A DNA stretch of 64,000 nucleotides, taken from positions 186,001-250,000 of the forward strand of contig JAJEHN010000001.1 in the NCBI GenBank assembly GCA_022823665.1, in the 5' to 3' direction. Positions within the stretch are counted from its first letter, which is position 1. The number at the start of each line of letters is the position of its first letter. Under the pieces are notes generated by a model. It searched no databases. It saw only the letters and a program-made list of their open reading frames with translations, and was not told the origin of the DNA. The position numbers were made by a program, and so were the translations under genes. Shown here in pieces: positions 60,402 to 64,000 of this stretch. The stretch comes from Thermoanaerobaculia bacterium. GTDB taxonomy: Bacteria; Acidobacteriota; Thermoanaerobaculia; Multivoradales; Multivoraceae.

Positions 60402-62666
60402 TCACAGGCGGAAGGTGTACTGCGCCTTCACCGCCAGCCTCGAGTCCTGCTGCCGGAAGTCGGTACCGCGCTCGCCGATCTCCTGCACCCAGCCCTGCCC
60501 GAAGATGAAGAAGATGTCGTTGCCCGGCTCGAGAGTCCAGCGCACGCGGCCCTGGAAACCGAGGTTGCCCGAACGGTTGTCGAACTGCAGCACGTTCGCG
60601 AAAGACAGCCTGGGCGAAACGGCGTAGTTCAACTCTGCCCGGTGGATCCTGGCGACGAAGTCGCCCTGGGGCAGGCGGGCGAAGGTCTGGTTCGTCTGGA
60701 CGCTGATCGTCAACCGTGGCGGCGCCGAGTACCTCAGGCCCGCGCTGAACGTCTCCGCGTCTCCCGACCAGAAGCTGCCGGCCGTGACCCCGAAACTCCC
60801 CTGGAGCCTGCGCTTCTGCGCCGAGGTGAAGAAGATCCGGAGCGGCGTGAAGTCGTACTCGCCCGGCGGCAGGACCACGCCAGGCGAGATCTCGAACGGC
60901 TCGAACAGCCGCTCGTAGGTCGGATTCACGTCGAACAGGCTGTGCAGCGAGTCGCCCGACTGGAAGTGCCAGTCGACGATCGTGAAGTAGAAGTCCCGGC
61001 TCTCGACCAGGCCGTTGTCGAGCCTCTTGAACTCCGTGTAGAAGATGTCGTGGTACATCTGCTGGATGCCCAGCCACTGGTTCTTCGGCCGCGGGTTGAA
61101 GCTGGCGCCGAGCCGCAGCATGCGCACGTTGTTGCGCTGAACGAACCCGAGCGCGGGGTCGAAGTTCTCCTGGATCTCGCGCCACTGCACTTGGACGTCG
61201 TACCGGTCGTTCGGAAACGCGGCCGCGAAGCCGAACGAGGCGTCGTCATCGGAGACGCCCTCGTTGTCGCTCTCGAGACCCCAGGCGTTGAAGACGAAGT
61301 TCCGGCCGCTGCCCAGGATGTCGGAGGTGGCCAGACGGAGATCCACGCCCATCGTGGTGGCGTCCGTCGCGAGGGCCTGGTTGCCGCTGGTGACGAGCGC
61401 GCCGACGTAGGACTGCTGCCAGAAGTTCTGCCGGATCCGTCCGACGAACAGGCTTTGGTCGTCGACGACCGAGGTGTCCCGCGTGCCGACGTTGAGCACA
61501 CCGACTTCGGTCCGTCCCACCCTGCCCGTCAGCTTGACGCCGTAGTCGAGCGGCACCTCCCGTCCTCGCAGCAGACCGATCCGGCGGCTGAAGAAGGGGA
61601 AGATCTCCGCTCCCGTACTCGGAATGCCCCCCGGCTGACCGACCCCGGTCGTGGCGAAGTTGAAGACGCCGGCATCCTGCAGGAAGAAGGACCGCTTCTC
61701 GGGAAAGAAGATCGAGAAACGGGTCAGGTTGATCTGGCGCGCGTCGACTTCGGTCTCGCCGAAGTCCGTGTTGAACGTGGCGGTCAGCTTGAGGTTCGGC
61801 GTCACGTTGTAGAACAGGTCGAGGCCGGGCTTGCCGCGCAGGCTGTCGTCCCCGCTGCCGGCGCTGTAGTCCCAGCGCCCCGCGACGAACGGCCGGATGT
61901 CCAGGCTGAGGCCCTGTTCCAGGCCCCCGAGGCCTGAGATCTCGCCCGCCTCCGAGACCTGGAAGAACTGCGCGTCGAAGCGGGCGCCGGCCCAGCGCGC
62001 CTCCTCGAACTTCCGCTGGATGTTCCGGCTGATGTTGAATCCCCAGACCGTGCCGTCCGGCGGGAAGTTCAGGCTCTTGAAGGGGATGGCGAACTCCGCA
62101 CTCCAGCCCTGGTCCGAGCGCGCTGTCGCCACGTTCCAGATGGCGTCCCAGTCTTCGTTCGTCTCGCCGTTCGCGAACACGAGGCCGTCGACCAGGGCGC
62201 CGTTCGGGTTCGTCGAGAAGTAGTAGGCGTTGCTCTGATCGCGGAACGTATCGAGCAGCAGTTGGACGTAGTCGTCCGGCCTGAGCGAGGCGTCGCGGGC
62301 CATCTGGGACGCGAGGACGCGGTCCGGCTCGGAGTCGTGGCACATCACGCCGATGTAGAGGTTGTCCGCGTCGCGCAGCAGGGTGACCTCCGTACGCTCG
62401 CTTGGCACGGCGCCCTCCGTCGGGATGCGTTGCACCAGGTTGCCGATCTGCGGCGACGACTGCCACGCCGGCTCGTTCAGCACGCCGTCGAGGAGGATCG
62501 GCTCCGACACGACCGTCACGGCGGCCGTCCGGGTCGGCCTGCCCGGATCGTCCTGGCGGACAGCGGCGCCTGACGGCGGCGCGGCTACGAGAGCCGACGA
62601 GGCGCAGAGCGGCAGCACCGACAGAAGAGCCCGAAGCCTGCCCGAGTCGCTCGCTGTCGGATACAA
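60402..62666 (-). CDS. DUF5916 outer-membrane protein with CBM9-like N-terminal domain
   Basis: A 754-residue product from TTG 62666. A Sec signal is followed by a CBM9-like sandwich (PILLDGVLNEPAWQSSPQIG, TLLRDADNLYIGVMCHDSEP, WSAEFAIPFKSLNF, WGFNISRNIQRK). DUF5916 then follows: LFYNVTPNLKLTATFNTDFG, INLTRFSIFFPEKRSFFLQD, and many amphipathic strands ending in an aromatic-like beta signal (LAVKAQYTFRL). It is probably an outer-membrane beta-barrel with a carbohydrate-binding head. Proteins of this type are frequent in Acidobacteriota and Bacteroidota; function is not known. Confidence 0.88.
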   Translation of the reverse strand: MYPTASDSGRLRALLSVLPLCASSALVAAPPSGAAVRQDDPGRPTRTAAVTVVSEPILLDGVLNEPAWQSSPQIGNLVQRIPTEGAVPSERTEVTLLRDADNLYIGVMCHDSEPDRVLASQMARDASLRPDDYVQLLLDTFRDQSNAYYFSTNPNGALVDGLVFANGETNEDWDAIWNVATARSDQGWSAEFAIPFKSLNFPPDGTVWGFNISRNIQRKFEEARWAGARFDAQFFQVSEAGEISGLGGLEQGLSLDIRPFVAGRWDYSAGSGDDSLRGKPGLDLFYNVTPNLKLTATFNTDFGETEVDARQINLTRFSIFFPEKRSFFLQDAGVFNFATTGVGQPGGIPSTGAEIFPFFSRRIGLLRGREVPLDYGVKLTGRVGRTEVGVLNVGTRDTSVVDDQSLFVGRIRQNFWQQSYVGALVTSGNQALATDATTMGVDLRLATSDILGSGRNFVFNAWGLESDNEGVSDDDASFGFAAAFPNDRYDVQVQWREIQENFDPALGFVQRNNVRMLRLGASFNPRPKNQWLGIQQMYHDIFYTEFKRLDNGLVESRDFYFTIVDWHFQSGDSLHSLFDVNPTYERLFEPFEISPGVVLPPGEYDFTPLRIFFTSAQKRRLQGSFGVTAGSFWSGDAETFSAGLRYSAPPRLTISVQTNQTFARLPQGDFVARIHRAELNYAVSPRLSFANVLQFDNRSGNLGFQGRVRWTLEPGNDIFFIFGQGWVQEIGERGTDFRQQDSRLAVKAQYTFRL

Positions 62667-62696
62667 CCTGTTGACCGTTCTGATTGGCGAGCCGTC

Positions 62697-64000
62697 CTAC
62701 TGCGACGGCAGGAGCGCTTCCCGGTCCACCCACTCCCCGCGCAGCATGACGCGGTCGATCTGGAGGGTGTTCCGGATGTCGGCCAGGGGATCGGCGTTCA
62801 GCACGATCAGGTCGGCGCTCATTCCGGCGGTCAGCGTTCCGAAGTCCGCCTCGCCCACCGGCGGCACGCGGCCCGCGCCGGTGGCCGTCGCGGCGACGAG
62901 CGTTTCCATCGGCGTCAGTCCGGCCTCAACGTAGAGCTCTAGTTCATGGTGAGTGCCCCAGCCCATCGGCACGTTCGGGGTGCCGCTGTCGGTTCCCAAC
63001 GCCACCTTGATGCCGTGGTCGTGGAGCGTCTTGACGAAGTCCTGCACCTGCCGGAAGGAGACCTTGCGCCCCTCGAAGCCGTCCGCCGCGAGCACGGCGG
63101 CGCGCGTCTCCTCGTCGCTCCACCGCTCGAGCACCCGGGGATTCATCACCGCGCGCAGCTCCGGGTCCTCCAACAGCTCCGGATGCTCCGCGAAGTGCCA
63201 GTTGTTCTGGATGATCGACAGCGTCGGCGCGAAGGCGCAGTCCTTCTCCAGGCAGAGGTCGAGGAACGCCTCGCTGGGCACCGGGTCCTCCATCGGCACC
63301 CCGCCGCCGGGGCCGAATGTCCGCACCGTGCTGTGCATGAACTCGTTCAGGCCGACCTCGAGGAGCTGGACGCCGTCCGCCTCCTCGTTGATGTGGGCGA
63401 CCGGGACGAGCCCGTTCTCGTAGGACTCGTCGATGATCGCGGCCCGGATCTCCGGCGGGATCTTGCGGTTCGGCTCCGCAACCTCGTTGATCCACATCTT
63501 CGTGTAGTGGACGCCCAGCGCCGCCTGCTCGCGCACCATCTCCCGCGCCTCTTCCTCCGTCGTCGGCGTGTTCGTGAAGCCCGAGTTGAAGCCGCCCGGA
63601 TAGGAAAAGCCGAGACCGGCGGTGTACGCCCGCGGCAGGTCGGGGCGGCCGACATTCGCCTCCAGCATCAGCGCCACCTTGTCCGGGTCGTCCGCGCCGA
63701 TGCTGCGGGTGGTCGTCACCCCATAGTAGAGCTGCGACTTGAGGGCCTGCTCGGTCGCCTCCAGGGGGCCCCCGTAGTGGGCGTGGAGGTCGACGAGGCC
63801 GGGAATGACCGTCTTGCCGGCGGCGTCGACGATCTCCGTGCCGTCTGGAACTTCGACAGCGTCCCGTGGGCCGACGGCACGGACACGGCCGTCGTCGATC
63901 AGGACGACCGAGTCGGCGACGGGGTCGCCGCCCGTGCCGTCGATGAGCCGGGCACCGACGATCGCCAGGTCGGCGGGCTCTACAGGCTCGGCATCAGCAC
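62697..64000 (-). CDS. Amidohydrolase (imidazolonepropionase-like), 5' partial
   Basis: The frame is open to the window edge, so the start lies beyond base 64000; the ATG/GTG near 63719 is internal. The N-terminal region (IVGARLIDGTGGDPVADSVV, then VIPGLVDLHAHYGG with the HxH metal motif) is followed by HYTKMWINEV, PVAHINEEADGV, and the GTDSGTPNVPMGWGTHHEL segment with the catalytic Asp. It belongs to the amidohydrolase superfamily, imidazolonepropionase/prolidase-like group, often lipoproteins in this type of genome. Substrate unknown. 30 nt upstream of the DUF5916 gene, so possibly cotranscribed. Confidence 0.9.
   Translation of the reverse strand, partial: ADAEPVEPADLAIVGARLIDGTGGDPVADSVVLIDDGRVRAVGPRDAVEVPDGTEIVDAAGKTVIPGLVDLHAHYGGPLEATEQALKSQLYYGVTTTRSIGADDPDKVALMLEANVGRPDLPRAYTAGLGFSYPGGFNSGFTNTPTTEEEAREMVREQAALGVHYTKMWINEVAEPNRKIPPEIRAAIIDESYENGLVPVAHINEEADGVQLLEVGLNEFMHSTVRTFGPGGGVPMEDPVPSEAFLDLCLEKDCAFAPTLSIIQNNWHFAEHPELLEDPELRAVMNPRVLERWSDEETRAAVLAADGFEGRKVSFRQVQDFVKTLHDHGIKVALGTDSGTPNVPMGWGTHHELELYVEAGLTPMETLVAATATGAGRVPPVGEADFGTLTAGMSADLIVLNADPLADIRNTLQIDRVMLRGEWVDREALLPSQ

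Overview
The window is GC-rich bacterial chromosome (roughly two thirds G+C by eye). It carries tightly packed genes on both strands, many lipoprotein or Sec/Tat signal peptides, GTG/TTG starts and several apparently leaderless promoters. No plasmid, phage or IS hallmark genes, rRNA or CRISPR array were seen. The gene mix includes a quinohemoprotein alcohol dehydrogenase, a PVC-type 'membrane-bound dehydrogenase' cytochrome with a DUF6807-like head, DUF3604, DUF5916 and amidohydrolase/dipeptidase lipoproteins, sulfatases and MacB/FtsX-type exporters. This suits an Acidobacteriota-like or similar environmental, possibly marine or host-associated, heterotroph. That placement is inference from gene content, since no phylogenetic marker gene was available.

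Layout. 1-2 kb: 3' part of a fused biotin-dependent acyl-CoA carboxylase. 2-5 kb: VapBC module, cytidylate-kinase-like protein, MFS exporter, tRNA-Thr(CGT). 5-11.4 kb: accessory stretch with a second VapBC, a lipoprotein + DUF3604 pair, a MaoC-like protein, an esterase remnant, an RHH/ParE toxin-antitoxin pair and a YdeI-like protein. 11.4-16.7 kb: PQQ alcohol dehydrogenase, nucleoside hydrolase, class-C serine hydrolase, SRAP (YedK/HMCES) protein. 16.7-23.2 kb: CusCBA-type metal efflux operon headed by a small Cys/Met protein. 23.3-33.3 kb: Tat-exported epoxide hydrolase, lipocalin-like lipoprotein, then an exporter operon (adaptor, ATPase, two permeases) ending in a double sulfatase, and GalM. 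33.4-36.4 kb: class I fumarase and Xaa-Pro aminopeptidase. 36.4-39.7 kb: second mosaic zone with a hydrolase lacking its own stop, an ADP-ribosylglycohydrolase remnant, an M15-like protein and HicBA. 39.7-44.6 kb: conserved secreted protein, M19 dipeptidase, MDR oxidoreductase, tandem retropepsin-like lipoprotein. 44.7-52.8 kb: four-part dehydrogenase/cytochrome, Gfo/Idh/MocA oxidoreductase, MFS sugar transporter, PLP decarboxylase. 52.9-64 kb: small membrane proteins, ParB-like protein, exported haloalkane dehalogenase, Nat-type ABC exporter, M48 + LemA pair, DUF5916 outer-membrane protein and a truncated amidohydrolase.

How it fits together. Much of the window encodes envelope-located catabolism (oxidation of alcohols and sugars, desulfation, dehalogenation, epoxide opening, peptide trimming) plus export and metal efflux. 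Two mosaic zones (about 10.0-11.4 kb and 36.4-39.7 kb) hold gene remnants and toxin-antitoxin modules and look like sites of past rearrangement. The points most worth checking are the tandem sulfatase fused in one chain at the end of an exporter operon, the duplicated promoter-leader bracketing a toxin-antitoxin module, a hydrolase whose frame runs 0.9 kb antisense through its convergent neighbour, leaderless promoters (one with a 17-codon leader ORF coupled to the exporter operon), and a signal-peptide-bearing haloalkane dehalogenase. All domain names come from motif recognition, not from database searches.
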